Below are positions 35,744 to 44,468 of a stretch of DNA of 64,000 nucleotides, one piece after another. Source of the DNA: Maritimibacter sp. (lineage in GTDB: Bacteria > Pseudomonadota > Alphaproteobacteria > Rhodobacterales > Rhodobacteraceae); the NCBI GenBank assembly GCA_011389895.1, contig JAABTN010000001.1, positions 62,001-126,000 on the forward strand, given 5' to 3'. The notes below the pieces were generated by a model that did not search any database, was not told the origin of the DNA, and worked only from the letters and a program-made list of their open reading frames with translations. How positions within the stretch are numbered: the first letter of the stretch is position 1; the number at the start of each line of letters is the position of its first letter. A program made the translations under genes and the position numbers.

Positions 35744-36403
35744 TCACGATTGCTCGGGGGTGATGGCGCGGCCTGTGTCAGACAGGTCGTATCGCCCCGT
35801 CTCGACCCGGATGAACCAGCCCAAGTGGTTGTCATACATGATCCGGGTCGCGCGGGCGACGCCGGTCGTGTGTGCGATGTCAGCACCTTTCGAAGGGCCA
35901 TGTGCGGCGAGATGGGCGTGGATGCGCGCGCAATCCTGTTTATAGGCCGTCGTGATCTGCCCGCGCGTGCCCCCAAGGTTCGGGTCCCCCGCGCGCGCCG
36001 CGAATTCTTTCAAAAGGCGATCACGCCGGTTCTTTGACTTGCGCGGCCTGAATTCCGCCGGGTCGCAATGGACCTGCACGCCCCCATCCCCGAGCCGCAC
36101 CGACAGAACCCCGAGTCCGAGGCGTTTGCACAGCCCGATGTTGCCCTTGAATGCCCGCCACCCAGATTTTCCGGTCCAGCGCGGCACCGCGACATAGACC
36201 GCGTCGGTGATCGCCTGTCGGGCCACGGCCTGTTGCAGAAGGGTGAGCGAAAAGCCCGCCTTGAGTTCGACCACGAGCGGGTCGTCACCGGGGCGCTGCG
36301 CCACCACGTCGGCAGGGCCGATCTCGGATTTCACCTCGTATCCCAAGCCTTCGAGCCAGGTCTTCACGGGGGGGTAGAGATCGGTTTCGGTGACGTTGCC
36401 CAT
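35744..36403 (-). CDS. DUF2161 (PD-(D/E)XK nuclease-like) protein
   Basis: A 219-residue cytosolic protein of the DUF2161 family. The N-terminal part has the features of a PD-(D/E)XK nuclease fold: ETDLYPPVKTWLEGLGYEVKSE, GPADVVA and VVELKAGFSL (the D and the ExK). The C-terminal part (RIHAHLAAHGPSKGADIA to WFIRVETGRYDLSDTG) resembles a winged helix. No partner gene suggests a defence or repair role; it is convergent with metF and divergent from ppaC. Function is unknown. Confidence 0.83.
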   Translation of the reverse strand: MGNVTETDLYPPVKTWLEGLGYEVKSEIGPADVVAQRPGDDPLVVELKAGFSLTLLQQAVARQAITDAVYVAVPRWTGKSGWRAFKGNIGLCKRLGLGVLSVRLGDGGVQVHCDPAEFRPRKSKNRRDRLLKEFAARAGDPNLGGTRGQITTAYKQDCARIHAHLAAHGPSKGADIAHTTGVARATRIMYDNHLGWFIRVETGRYDLSDTGRAITPEQS

Positions 36404-36510
36404 GGGACTTTCTAGCGCGGGCGACGGATCAGCCCAAGGGGGTGGTGACATTGGACCGGGGCGCGCCTATACAAGCGCCGAAATTCAACACCCACAGGGG
36501 AAAGAGCATC

Positions 36511-37431
36511 ATGACAACCCTCGTTTTCGGGCACAAGTCGCCCGACACCGATTCCACCGGCAGCCCGATGATCTGGGCGTGGTATCTGAACACCGTCAAA
36601 GGTATCGAGGCCAAGCCCGCGCTTCTGGGCGAACCGAATACGGAAGCGGCCTTCGTGCTCGATCGCTGGAAACAGGCCAAGCCCGAAATCCTGTCGTCGC
36701 TCCCCGACGGGCAGCGGTGCGTGGTGGTGGATACCAACAACCCCGCCGAGCTTCCCGCCAACATCAACGACGCCGATGTGGTGCAGATCATCGACCATCA
36801 CAAGCTGGTGGGCGGGCTCGAAACGGCGGGCCCCATCGACATCACCATCCGCCCGGTCGCCTGCACGGCCACCATCATGTATGACCTGATGGGCGATGAC
36901 ACGGCGAAGATGACCGACGACATCCGCGCGCTGGCGCTGTCGTGCATCCTGTCGGACACGCTTGAGTTTCGCTCGCCGACCACCACCGACCGCGATGTCG
37001 AGGTGGCCCGGACGCTCGCCGCCGAGCTTGGCCTGTCGATCCCAGACTATGCCGCCGAGATGTTCGCGGCCAAATCGGACGTCAGCGCGTTCTCGGATTC
37101 CGAGCTGTTGCGGATGGATTCAAAGGAATACGAGATCGGGGGAACCAAGTTCCGCATCTCGGTTCTCGAAACCACGGCACCCGAGATCCCGTTAGGTCGC
37201 AAGGACAGCCTGATGGAGACGATGAAGACCGTCGCCACCGAAGACGGTGTCGATCAGGTTCTGCTTTTCGTCGTGGACATCCTGCGCGAAGAAGCCACGC
37301 TTCTCGTGCCCAACGCCCTAGTCAAAGAGGTCGCCGAGAAAAGCTTCAACGCGTCGGTTTCGGGCGACACCGTGGTTCTGCCGGGGGTCGTGAGCCGCAA
37401 GAAACAGATCATCCCGAACCTCACGGTGTGA
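36511..37431 (+). CDS. ppaC: Manganese-dependent (family II) inorganic pyrophosphatase
   Basis: Hydrolyses pyrophosphate, pulling biosynthetic reactions forward. The 306-residue DHH-family protein has the motifs FGHKSPDTDS, VVVDTNNPAE, IIDHHK and the C-terminal SRKKQ that binds substrate. The ATG at 36511 is preceded by AGGGGAAAG; the open frame upstream is not needed. A terminator follows. Confidence 0.96.
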   Translation: MTTLVFGHKSPDTDSTGSPMIWAWYLNTVKGIEAKPALLGEPNTEAAFVLDRWKQAKPEILSSLPDGQRCVVVDTNNPAELPANINDADVVQIIDHHKLVGGLETAGPIDITIRPVACTATIMYDLMGDDTAKMTDDIRALALSCILSDTLEFRSPTTTDRDVEVARTLAAELGLSIPDYAAEMFAAKSDVSAFSDSELLRMDSKEYEIGGTKFRISVLETTAPEIPLGRKDSLMETMKTVATEDGVDQVLLFVVDILREEATLLVPNALVKEVAEKSFNASVSGDTVVLPGVVSRKKQIIPNLTV

Positions 37432-37453
37432 TCCCGCCAAAGACCGGAATTTG

Positions 37454-37483
37454 AAAAGAGCGTCCGCCAAGGGCGCTCTTTTC
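37454..37483 (+). terminator. Terminator after ppaC
   Basis: AAAAGAGCG (37454-37462) and CGCTCTTTT (37474-37482) form a perfect stem, ending in T residues, about 20 bases after the ppaC stop. Confidence 0.88.
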
Positions 37484-37590
37484 TCATGCAGGATGTCTGA
37501 AAAGTGCAATCCGCCTTTACTTCGCCGTGGCAGGCGGTAGCGTAACATCTGGGTCAGAAGGCCAGACACCGGACATCGTCGGAGATCACC

Positions 37591-37959
37591 ATGTCGTTTC
37601 GCCACGCCACGCTTTTAGCCTTCCTTGTTGCCGGGGTGCTCACGCTGCTGCTGCTGCTCGTCCCCGGCGTGGTGTTCTGGCTTTTCGGGTTGGATCAGAC
37701 CGAGGCGGCGACTGTAATGGTGCGCCGCTGCGGGGTGCTGTTTTCCGGCATCGCGATCCTTCTGTGGGGCGCGCGCCGCGCCAAAGGTGCGACGCAGGTG
37801 GTCTTTGCCCGGGGTATGGTGGTGATGATGGGGGGCATGGCGATCCTTGGCTTGGCCGAGTTTCTGGCCGACCGCGTGGGCCCGGGCGTCTTCGTCGCGA
37901 TGACGATCGAAACGCTGCTCGCCGTGGCGTATCTGCCCTATATCCGGCGGCGGTTCTGA
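37591..37959 (+). CDS. Small membrane protein
   Basis: A 122-residue protein with four predicted helices (about 8-33, 47-62, 71-91, 98-116) and a basic C-terminus (YIRRRF). I do not recognise a named family. A competing longer frame on the same strand has no sensible protein pattern. It is convergent with the rhodanese gene, 11 bases apart. Confidence 0.6.
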   Translation: MSFRHATLLAFLVAGVLTLLLLLVPGVVFWLFGLDQTEAATVMVRRCGVLFSGIAILLWGARRAKGATQVVFARGMVVMMGGMAILGLAEFLADRVGPGVFVAMTIETLLAVAYLPYIRRRF

Positions 37960-37970
37960 GCCCGCGCGGT

Positions 37971-38396
37971 CTACGGCGTGACGGTCTGGTAGCCTTCAGA
38001 GATGATCCGCCGGATACCGCCTTCGACCGAGATGATCCGGTTCGGGATCAAGGCGGCGAGCTCATCCGCGGCGACCTGCGTGCGGTTGCCGCTTCGGCAG
38101 ATCAGCACGAGATCGCGACCATCCGCCAATTCCGGGCCCAACTGGCCAAGAAACCGTTCGGGCGCGGTATAGGTGAACAGAAGCGATCCCTCGACGACGC
38201 CGGTTTCGGCCCATTCCTCGGGCCGCCGAATGTCGACCACCAAGGCATCGCCCGTGGTCAGCTCTGCGACCGACACGGGACCATGTTCATAGGCGAGGGT
38301 CTGGTCGTCAGGTGACAGGGCAAGCCCCGCGCCCGCGAGGATCGCGAAAGCCGCGCCGATCGCCAAAAGCGTGTTGCGCCGTGTTGTGTTGGCCAT
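37971..38396 (-). CDS. Secreted rhodanese-like protein
   Basis: A 141-residue protein with an N-terminal signal or signal anchor (TTRRNTLLAIGAAFAILAG) and a rhodanese domain with the catalytic cysteine in LVLICRSGNRT. The two arginines and hydrophobic stretch may mark a Tat-like signal, though only weakly. It would act on periplasmic sulfur compounds such as thiosulfate. The ATG at 38394-38396 follows AAAGG. The very long frame extending upstream on this strand is a shadow of the HAD gene. Confidence 0.88.
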   Translation of the reverse strand: MANTTRRNTLLAIGAAFAILAGAGLALSPDDQTLAYEHGPVSVAELTTGDALVVDIRRPEEWAETGVVEGSLLFTYTAPERFLGQLGPELADGRDLVLICRSGNRTQVAADELAALIPNRIISVEGGIRRIISEGYQTVTP

Positions 38397-38609
38397 GGCC
38401 CGACCTTTCTCAAGTCTTCGTGATTTTGAATATGATGACCCGGCGGCGGTTTGCAAGGGCCACGTGGCGGGGCCTTTGAAAGATGCAGGATTTCGCCCGG
38501 CAGAAATTTTGCCCAAGCGGCGCGATCCGGGTCGCACGCGCGCCGGACGCGGGGTAGAGAGGGGCGATAGCGCGAAAGACCCCGCAACAATGCGACCGCA
38601 GGAGACCCC

Positions 38610-39482
38610 ATGACGCAGATCATCGAAAGCCTTGCCGAGATTTCCGCCCCCTATGATGCGCTGTTTTGCGATCTGTGGGGCTGCGTGCATGACGGGCACG
38701 CCCCGTTCCCGGCAGCCATCGCGGCGCTGCGGGCGTTTCGGGCAAAGGGCGGGGTTGTCGTGCTCGTCACCAACGCGCCGCGCCACCGGGGCGCGGTGGC
38801 AGAGCATCTGGCGGAGATCGGCCTGCCCGAAGACACCTGGGATACCATCGCAACCTCGGGCGATGCCGCGCGCGCGGCGATGTTCACCGGAGCGGTGGGG
38901 AAAAAGGTTTGGTTCATGGGCGAAGCGCGGGACGCCGACTTTTTCGATCCGATGCAGATCATCGACGATCCGCTGCGCATCGAACAGGTGTCTCTCGACA
39001 AGGCCAAGGGGATCGTCTGCGCTGGTCCTTTCGATCCGCTCGCCCCGCTCGAAGATCTGCGCCCGCAGTTGCTCTACGCCAAGCAGAAGGGATTGAAGCT
39101 TCTCTGTGCAAACCCGGATATCGTGGTCGACCGGGGCGAGGTGCGCGAATGGTGCGCGGGGGCCGTCGCCGCGCTTTATACCGAGATGGGGGGGGAAAGC
39201 CTGTATTTCGGCAAACCGCATCCGCCGATCTACGATCTGGCGCGCCGCCGCCTTTCGGCGCTTGGCAAACTGCCGTCCGACCGGCGCATCCTTGCCATCG
39301 GGGATGGCATCGCAACCGATATCAAGGGGGCCTTGGGCGAAGACTTGGAGTCGCTCTTCATCACCGGTGGGCTGGCCCGGGCCGAGACGAAGACCGCGCC
39401 GCAGCCCGATGCGACCGCGCTTGCGGCCCTTGTGGAACGGGAAATGATCACCCCGACCTATGCCATGGGATATCTTGGCTAG
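38610..39482 (+). CDS. HAD-superfamily hydrolase, TIGR01459 family
   Basis: A 290-residue HAD phosphatase. The nucleophile region reads LFCDLWGCVHDG; VVLVTNAPRHRG is motif II; GKPHPPIYDLA carries the lysine and ILAIGDGIATDIKGALGED the metal-binding aspartates. The family is widespread in alphaproteobacteria with unknown substrate; it resembles NagD-type sugar phosphatases. Divergent from the rhodanese gene. Confidence 0.9.
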   Translation: MTQIIESLAEISAPYDALFCDLWGCVHDGHAPFPAAIAALRAFRAKGGVVVLVTNAPRHRGAVAEHLAEIGLPEDTWDTIATSGDAARAAMFTGAVGKKVWFMGEARDADFFDPMQIIDDPLRIEQVSLDKAKGIVCAGPFDPLAPLEDLRPQLLYAKQKGLKLLCANPDIVVDRGEVREWCAGAVAALYTEMGGESLYFGKPHPPIYDLARRRLSALGKLPSDRRILAIGDGIATDIKGALGEDLESLFITGGLARAETKTAPQPDATALAALVEREMITPTYAMGYLG

Positions 39483-39572
39483 GCTGAAATCCGGCCTTGA
39501 TTTCTGCACCCGCAAAGTAATATTGTTGCCCAATGCCGGAGTTTCGGTAATTTATGTTGCGTGGAGAAAATC

Positions 39573-40016
39573 ATGTTGGACAATCTGCCCCGGGGAACGA
39601 TTTGTATCGAAGACCTTGAGATCGGCATGTCGCGCCATGTGACCAAGGAGGTGACGGATCGCGATATCGAGTTGTTTGCCGAGGTGTCGACCGACCGCAA
39701 CCCGGTGCATCTTGATGATGATTATGCCCGCGACACGATCTTCGGCGGGCGCATTGCCCATGGGATGCTGACCGCTGGGCTGATTTCGGCGGTGATCGGC
39801 GAGCAGCTTCCGGGGCACGGCACCATCTACATGGGCCAAAACCTCAAATTCCTCGCGCCCGTGCGTCCGGGTGACGTGGTGCGCGCCGAGGTGACGGTCA
39901 TGGAAATCGACCATTCCAAGCGCAAGGTGACGCTGAAGACCGAATGCGTGGTCGATGGCAAGCCGGTTCTGAAAGGCGATGCCACCGTTCTTGCCCCGTC
40001 GAAGAAATTCGATTGA
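39573..40016 (+). CDS. MaoC-like (R)-specific enoyl-CoA hydratase
   Basis: A 147-residue single-hotdog hydratase. The catalytic D and H are in DRNPVHLDDDYARDTIFGGRIAHGM, the MaoC/PhaJ signature. It hydrates trans-2-enoyl-CoA to (R)-3-hydroxyacyl-CoA. The ATG at 39573 has GGAG six bases before it; a GTG four codons upstream is also open but overlaps that ribosome site. It follows the HAD gene by 90 bases. Confidence 0.92.
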   Translation: MLDNLPRGTICIEDLEIGMSRHVTKEVTDRDIELFAEVSTDRNPVHLDDDYARDTIFGGRIAHGMLTAGLISAVIGEQLPGHGTIYMGQNLKFLAPVRPGDVVRAEVTVMEIDHSKRKVTLKTECVVDGKPVLKGDATVLAPSKKFD

Positions 40017-40023
40017 TCCGACG

Positions 40024-40041
40024 GGGGCGCTGCGTCGCCCC
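40024..40041. terminator. Hairpin between convergent maoC-like and FAD oxidase genes
   Basis: GGGGCG (40024-40029) and CGCCCC (40036-40041) form a short GC stem eight bases after the MaoC stop. It lacks a T-run, so termination would be weak or Rho-assisted. Confidence 0.4.
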
Positions 40042-40077
40042 GGCCTTGCACACAGACATCCCGCCCCGGGCCTCTCG

Positions 40078-41391
40078 TCAAAGCGCGTCGCGCAACATGG
40101 CGACGGGATAAGCGAGACGCAGTAGGTTTCGGCGCAGCGCGGGGACCGGAAAACGCCCCAGTGGCGCCTTGTGCACCCGGGATCGCGCATCCTCACCCAA
40201 GAGCATGCGGGCGGCGAGGTGACCCGTATAGCTTCCCATCGCGAGACCATTCCCGTGATAGGCCATGGCGACCAAGGCGCTCGGATCACCGTCGATGGGG
40301 CCCAGATGGGGCAGCAGGCGGGCCGAGAAATTCACGAAACCGGACCAGTGATGCGGAATGTCCACGTCGCGCCAAGCCGGAAACATCCTGCGAAAATCCC
40401 GGATCATGCGCGCGGTCGACCGCGCTTCGGCCCGCGCCGTGGCGCGAATGCCGCCGCGCATGCCGAACAGGAACCGGCCATCGGGCAGCAGGCGGAAGTA
40501 ATGCAACAGCGCCCGGCTGTCATAGGCCATCAGGTCCGAGGTCCAGCCTTGGCGCGCGCGCTCCGCACGGCTCAGGGGCCGGGTCATGAGCACGCTGGAT
40601 TGAACCGGAAGGAACCGGCCCCTGAGCCACGGGTGCAGGTCTTCTGCCCCGTAGCCGTTGGTGGCAACCAAAAGCCGCCTTGCGGTGACCGTGCCCGCCG
40701 CCGTGCGCAACCGATGCTGCCCATCTACGGTCTCGATCCCCTCGACTCGGGTCTGGGCCCGGATGTCGGCCCCGGCCTGCGCGGCGGCCCGCGCCAGACC
40801 GGCACAATAGGCCCCGGGGTCGAGGGCAAAGCCGGCGCGCACATGCAGGCCCGCGTGAAACCCCGGACTGGACAGGCCCGCTTCCGTGAGCGCGGCCTGA
40901 TCCAGAACGCGCGCCGCGATCCCCCGCGCGGCGTAGGCCGCCACCGCATCGTCAAACGCCCTTGCCTCGCGCGGTTTGTGGGCCATGAACACCTCGCCAT
41001 CGGAATGTCGGTCAGCGTCGATCCCGTGGCGGTCAAGCAGGTCTCGCACATGGGAAATGGCGTCGACCTCGGCCTTGCGAAACTCTGCCAAGGCGTCTGC
41101 TCCGTGGCCCCGCGCGATCTGTTTGTCCTCAAGCGCGCTGCCCCCGAGACAGCAAAACCCGCCATTGCGCCCCGATGCGCCCCAGCCGGGGGCCTGCGCG
41201 TCAAGGACGAGCGGGCTGTGCCCGGCTTCGGCCAGCGTCAGCGCGGCGTTCAGCCCGGTGAACCCGCCGCCGATGATGGCGATGTCAACGCTCCGGTCGC
41301 TTGATAGCCGGGGCCAATCGCGCTCAAGCTGCCAGGCGCAGCCCGCGCGCGGCGCGTCCGAATAGGCGCGGGCTTCGTAGAGGGTTTTCAA
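40078..41391 (-). CDS. puuB: FAD-dependent oxidoreductase (gamma-glutamylputrescine oxidase-like)
   Basis: A 437-residue D-amino-acid-oxidase-fold enzyme. The FAD site is SVDIAIIGGGFTGLNAALTLAEAG, followed by GWGASGRNGGFCC and the C-terminal GNGLAMGSYTGHLAA. Next to a gamma-glutamylputrescine synthetase and a putrescine-type transporter, it most likely oxidises gamma-glutamylputrescine to the aldehyde with release of ammonia. It is the last gene of the operon and overlaps puuA by four bases (ATGA). A second, related oxidase lies at 49.4 kb. Confidence 0.87.
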   Translation of the reverse strand: MKTLYEARAYSDAPRAGCAWQLERDWPRLSSDRSVDIAIIGGGFTGLNAALTLAEAGHSPLVLDAQAPGWGASGRNGGFCCLGGSALEDKQIARGHGADALAEFRKAEVDAISHVRDLLDRHGIDADRHSDGEVFMAHKPREARAFDDAVAAYAARGIAARVLDQAALTEAGLSSPGFHAGLHVRAGFALDPGAYCAGLARAAAQAGADIRAQTRVEGIETVDGQHRLRTAAGTVTARRLLVATNGYGAEDLHPWLRGRFLPVQSSVLMTRPLSRAERARQGWTSDLMAYDSRALLHYFRLLPDGRFLFGMRGGIRATARAEARSTARMIRDFRRMFPAWRDVDIPHHWSGFVNFSARLLPHLGPIDGDPSALVAMAYHGNGLAMGSYTGHLAARMLLGEDARSRVHKAPLGRFPVPALRRNLLRLAYPVAMLRDAL

Positions 41392-42740
41392 AGGCGGCCA
41401 AGGTAGGTGCGGTATTCGATCTGGCTGATCGCCGTGGTGAGCTGCGAAATCTCGTCCCGGCGCACGGCGGTATAGATGTCGCGAAAGCCCTCACCGAAGA
41501 TCGCGCTGGCGATGTCCGCGTCCGCGAACCGTTCGACCGCCGTGCCCCAGTCGGCGGTGAGCGGCGTGCTCTCGGTCTCGGTCTCTTCGTCGAGCGGGGG
41601 CGGGAGCGGCAGGTCAGGATGGTCCATGCCGTGAAGCATCCCGCCCAGAACGGCGGCGATGACGAGATAGGGGTTGGCATCCGCCCCGGCGATCCGGTGT
41701 TCAAGCCGTGCGCCGGGCCCCGAGATATCCGGCAACCGCACCGCGGCGGCCCGGTTGTCGATACCCCAGTCTGGCGTATGGGGGGCAAAGCTCATCGGTT
41801 GGAACCGGCGATAGGAATTCATGTGCGGGGCGAAGATCGCCTGCAACGGCTCCATCGTTGCAAGCGTGCCCGCGACACATTGCAAAAGACGGGGGCCGGG
41901 GGCGTTTGCCGCGCCTTCGTCAAACACGTTCTTGCCGGTCTCATCCACCATCGAGATATGAACATGCATCCCGTTGCCCGGATAGTCGGCGTAAGGTTTG
42001 GCCATGAACGTTGCCGCCATCCCGTGCCGCCGGGCGACGCCGCGCACAAGACGACGAAAGGTCAGCGCGTCATCGGCGGCGGACAGGACATCGTCGGTGT
42101 GATGAAAATTGACCTCGAATTGCCCGGGGCCATATTCCGCGATCAACGTATCGGGCGACATGCCCTGCGCGGTGGCTCCGGACAGGATATCGTCAAGGAT
42201 TGCATGGGTGCGGTCGAGCACTTCGAGATCATAATTCTGCGCGGTGGGCGAGCGGTCCGGGGGCAGGGGGGGATCGTTCTGATCCTCGCGCGGCTGGTAG
42301 AGATAGAATTCAAGCTCGGTCGCGATCACGGGTTTCAGCCCGCGCGCCTTGAACCGTTCGAGAACGAGGGCAAGCTGCCTGCGCGATGAATACGCCGGGA
42401 TCTCGCCCCTCTCGTCGATCATCTCGACCAGAACCTGCGCCGCGGTCCCCTTGGCCCAAGGCACCGGGTGCAAAGACCCCGCGACCGGCACCAGCTTTCC
42501 GTCCGGGTCGCCCACGGCGATGCCGAGCCCGGTGGCCTCGACCTCTTCGCCAAGAATGTTGGGCGCATAGGTGGACAGCGGCAGGCGCACGCCGCCGTTG
42601 GCCAGCTTTTCTTCATCGTCGCCCGGAAGCCATTTGCCCCGCAACACCGCGTTGATGTCACAAAGCATCAGCTCAAGACGATCCGGGCGGCCATGCTCGG
42701 TGCAAAAACTGGCGTATTCGGACAGGAAATCGGTGGTCAC
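41388..42740 (-). CDS. puuA: Glutamine synthetase-like gamma-glutamylputrescine synthetase
   Basis: A 450-residue member of the glutamine synthetase superfamily. It has the metal and ATP site patterns EYGPGQFEVNFHHTDDVLSAAD, MAKPYADYPGNGMHVHIS and RLEHRIAGADANPYL, but its N-terminus and length match the PuuA/GlnA3 group and not housekeeping GlnA. Context (polyamine ABC genes, PuuB-like oxidase) supports ligation of glutamate to putrescine. It overlaps potI by four bases and puuB by four bases, so translation is coupled along the operon. Confidence 0.9.
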   Translation of the reverse strand: MTTDFLSEYASFCTEHGRPDRLELMLCDINAVLRGKWLPGDDEEKLANGGVRLPLSTYAPNILGEEVEATGLGIAVGDPDGKLVPVAGSLHPVPWAKGTAAQVLVEMIDERGEIPAYSSRRQLALVLERFKARGLKPVIATELEFYLYQPREDQNDPPLPPDRSPTAQNYDLEVLDRTHAILDDILSGATAQGMSPDTLIAEYGPGQFEVNFHHTDDVLSAADDALTFRRLVRGVARRHGMAATFMAKPYADYPGNGMHVHISMVDETGKNVFDEGAANAPGPRLLQCVAGTLATMEPLQAIFAPHMNSYRRFQPMSFAPHTPDWGIDNRAAAVRLPDISGPGARLEHRIAGADANPYLVIAAVLGGMLHGMDHPDLPLPPPLDEETETESTPLTADWGTAVERFADADIASAIFGEGFRDIYTAVRRDEISQLTTAISQIEYRTYLGRL

Positions 42741-43543
42741 GTGGCGTTCTCCTCACGCATCCGGCGAATGGCCGCGCGCTTGGTGGTGATCGAGAAGCTG
42801 ATCACGCCAATGGTGACGAGGCCGATCAGGATGGACGACAGCGCGTTGATCTCGGGGCTGACCCCAAGACGCACGGCGGAAAAGATCTTGATCGGGAGCG
42901 TCGTGGACGCGGGACCGGCGGCGAAAGAGGCGATGACGAGATCGTCGAGCGACAGGGTGAACCCCAAAAGCCAGCCGGAGATCACGGCCGGCGCGATGAT
43001 CGGCAGGGTCACGGATCGAAACGCATCCCACGGGGTGCAGCCCAGATCATAGGCGGCTTCTTCCAGCGACCGGTCGAAGGACACCAGGCGGGACGACACA
43101 ACCACGGCCACGTAGCACATGGAGAAGGTGGTATGGGCCAAGATGATGGTCAGCATGCCCCGGTCCAGCCCGACCGAGATGAACAAGAGCAGAAGCGAAA
43201 GCCCAAGGATCACGTCCGGCATGACAAGGGGCGCATAGATCATGCCGGAAAACAGCGTCTTGCCAAAAAACTTGCCCCCCCGCACCAACACGTAAGCCGC
43301 CGCCGTGCCGAGGATCGTCGCCAACGTCGAGGAAAAGATCGCAACCCGCAGGGTAACCCATGCGGCGTCCAGAAATGCCTCGTTGCGAAAGAGCTCGCCA
43401 TACCACTTGGTCGAAAAACCGGCCCAAACCGTCACGAGTTTGGATTCGTTGAAGGAATAGATGACCAGAATGACCATCGGCATGTAGAGGAACGCAAAGC
43501 CAAGCGTCAGGGAGGTCGCGTTGAACCAGCTCAGGCGGCGCAT
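42737..43543 (-). CDS. potI: Polyamine ABC transporter permease
   Basis: A 268-residue inner-membrane permease with six helices. The ATPase-contacting EAA loop is EEAAYDLGCTPWDAFRSVTLP. The start MRRLSWFNATSLTLGFAFLYMP is typical of PotC/PotI. A GGAGG ribosome site lies six bases before the ATG. It pairs with the PotH-type permease, 34 bases upstream. Confidence 0.93.
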   Translation of the reverse strand: MRRLSWFNATSLTLGFAFLYMPMVILVIYSFNESKLVTVWAGFSTKWYGELFRNEAFLDAAWVTLRVAIFSSTLATILGTAAAYVLVRGGKFFGKTLFSGMIYAPLVMPDVILGLSLLLLFISVGLDRGMLTIILAHTTFSMCYVAVVVSSRLVSFDRSLEEAAYDLGCTPWDAFRSVTLPIIAPAVISGWLLGFTLSLDDLVIASFAAGPASTTLPIKIFSAVRLGVSPEINALSSILIGLVTIGVISFSITTKRAAIRRMREENAT

Positions 43544-43577
43544 CCGGCACCTCCGATCCTGGGGGCTTGCCGATGGA

Positions 43578-44468
43578 TCATCCTTCTGCCTCCCGCTGCT
43601 TTTCCTCGTTTCTCTGGAACAGCACGATCGGGATCACGAGGATCGCAAGCAAGATCACCGCAACCGCCGAGGCCACCGGCCAATCCCGGTTCGAGAAGAA
43701 TTCCTCCCAAAGCACCTTGCCGATCATCAAGGTTTGCGACCCGCCCAAAAGCGCTGGGATCACGAATTCCCCCATCACCGGGATGAAGACGAGAAAACAA
43801 CCCGCGATGATTCCGTTGCGCGACAGCGGGAAAGTCACCAGCCAGAACGCCTGAAACCGGGTGCACCCAAGGTCTTCGGCGGCTTCGAGCAGCGATGTGT
43901 CCAGCTTTTCAAGCGCCGAATACAGCGGCAGCACCATGAACGGCAGGTAGGTATAGACGATCCCGATATAGACCGCGGTCGGCGTGTTCAGGATCGTCAG
44001 CGGTTCGCTGATCACCCCGATCCACAGCAGAAGCTGGTTCAACAGCCCTTCGTTCGCCAAGATCGCCTTCCACGAATAGACCCGGATCAGAAACGACGAC
44101 CAGAATGGCAAGATCACCAGCATCAAGAGCGTCGGACGCCACTCCTCCGGCGCGCGCGCCATCCCGTAGGCGATCGGATAGGCAACGAGAAGCGCCACGA
44201 AGGTGGAAATGACAGCGATCTTCAGCGAAGAAAGATAGGCCATCCAGTAAAGGTTGTCGGTCGTCAGAAACCGGAAATTGTCGAAATCCAGCGCGCCGAA
44301 GAAGGATGTCAGCCCCGCCCAGCCCGCGCTCAGGTCCAGCGTCGGGGAATAGGGGGGGATCGACAGCGCCGGGTCCGACAGGCTGATCTTCACCACGATG
44401 ATGAAGGGCACGAGGAAGAGAACGACCAGCCAACTGTAGGGCAGCAGGATCAGCGCGGCGCGTTTCAT
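43578..44468 (-). CDS. potH: Polyamine ABC transporter permease
   Basis: A 296-residue permease with six helices and the EAA loop LEAAEDLGCTRFQAFWLVTFP. I chose the ATG at 44466-44468, which overlaps the stop of the ATPase gene (ATGA) and gives the PotB/PotH-like start MKRAALILLPYSW, over a longer frame beginning inside the ATPase gene. Confidence 0.93.
   Translation of the reverse strand: MKRAALILLPYSWLVVLFLVPFIIVVKISLSDPALSIPPYSPTLDLSAGWAGLTSFFGALDFDNFRFLTTDNLYWMAYLSSLKIAVISTFVALLVAYPIAYGMARAPEEWRPTLLMLVILPFWSSFLIRVYSWKAILANEGLLNQLLLWIGVISEPLTILNTPTAVYIGIVYTYLPFMVLPLYSALEKLDTSLLEAAEDLGCTRFQAFWLVTFPLSRNGIIAGCFLVFIPVMGEFVIPALLGGSQTLMIGKVLWEEFFSNRDWPVASAVAVILLAILVIPIVLFQRNEEKQREAEG

Noticed and set aside
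37527-38315. 262-codon plus-strand frame overlapping the small membrane protein and rhodanese
   Set aside because: It is out of frame with the helix-patterned 122-residue protein and antisense to the rhodanese domain.
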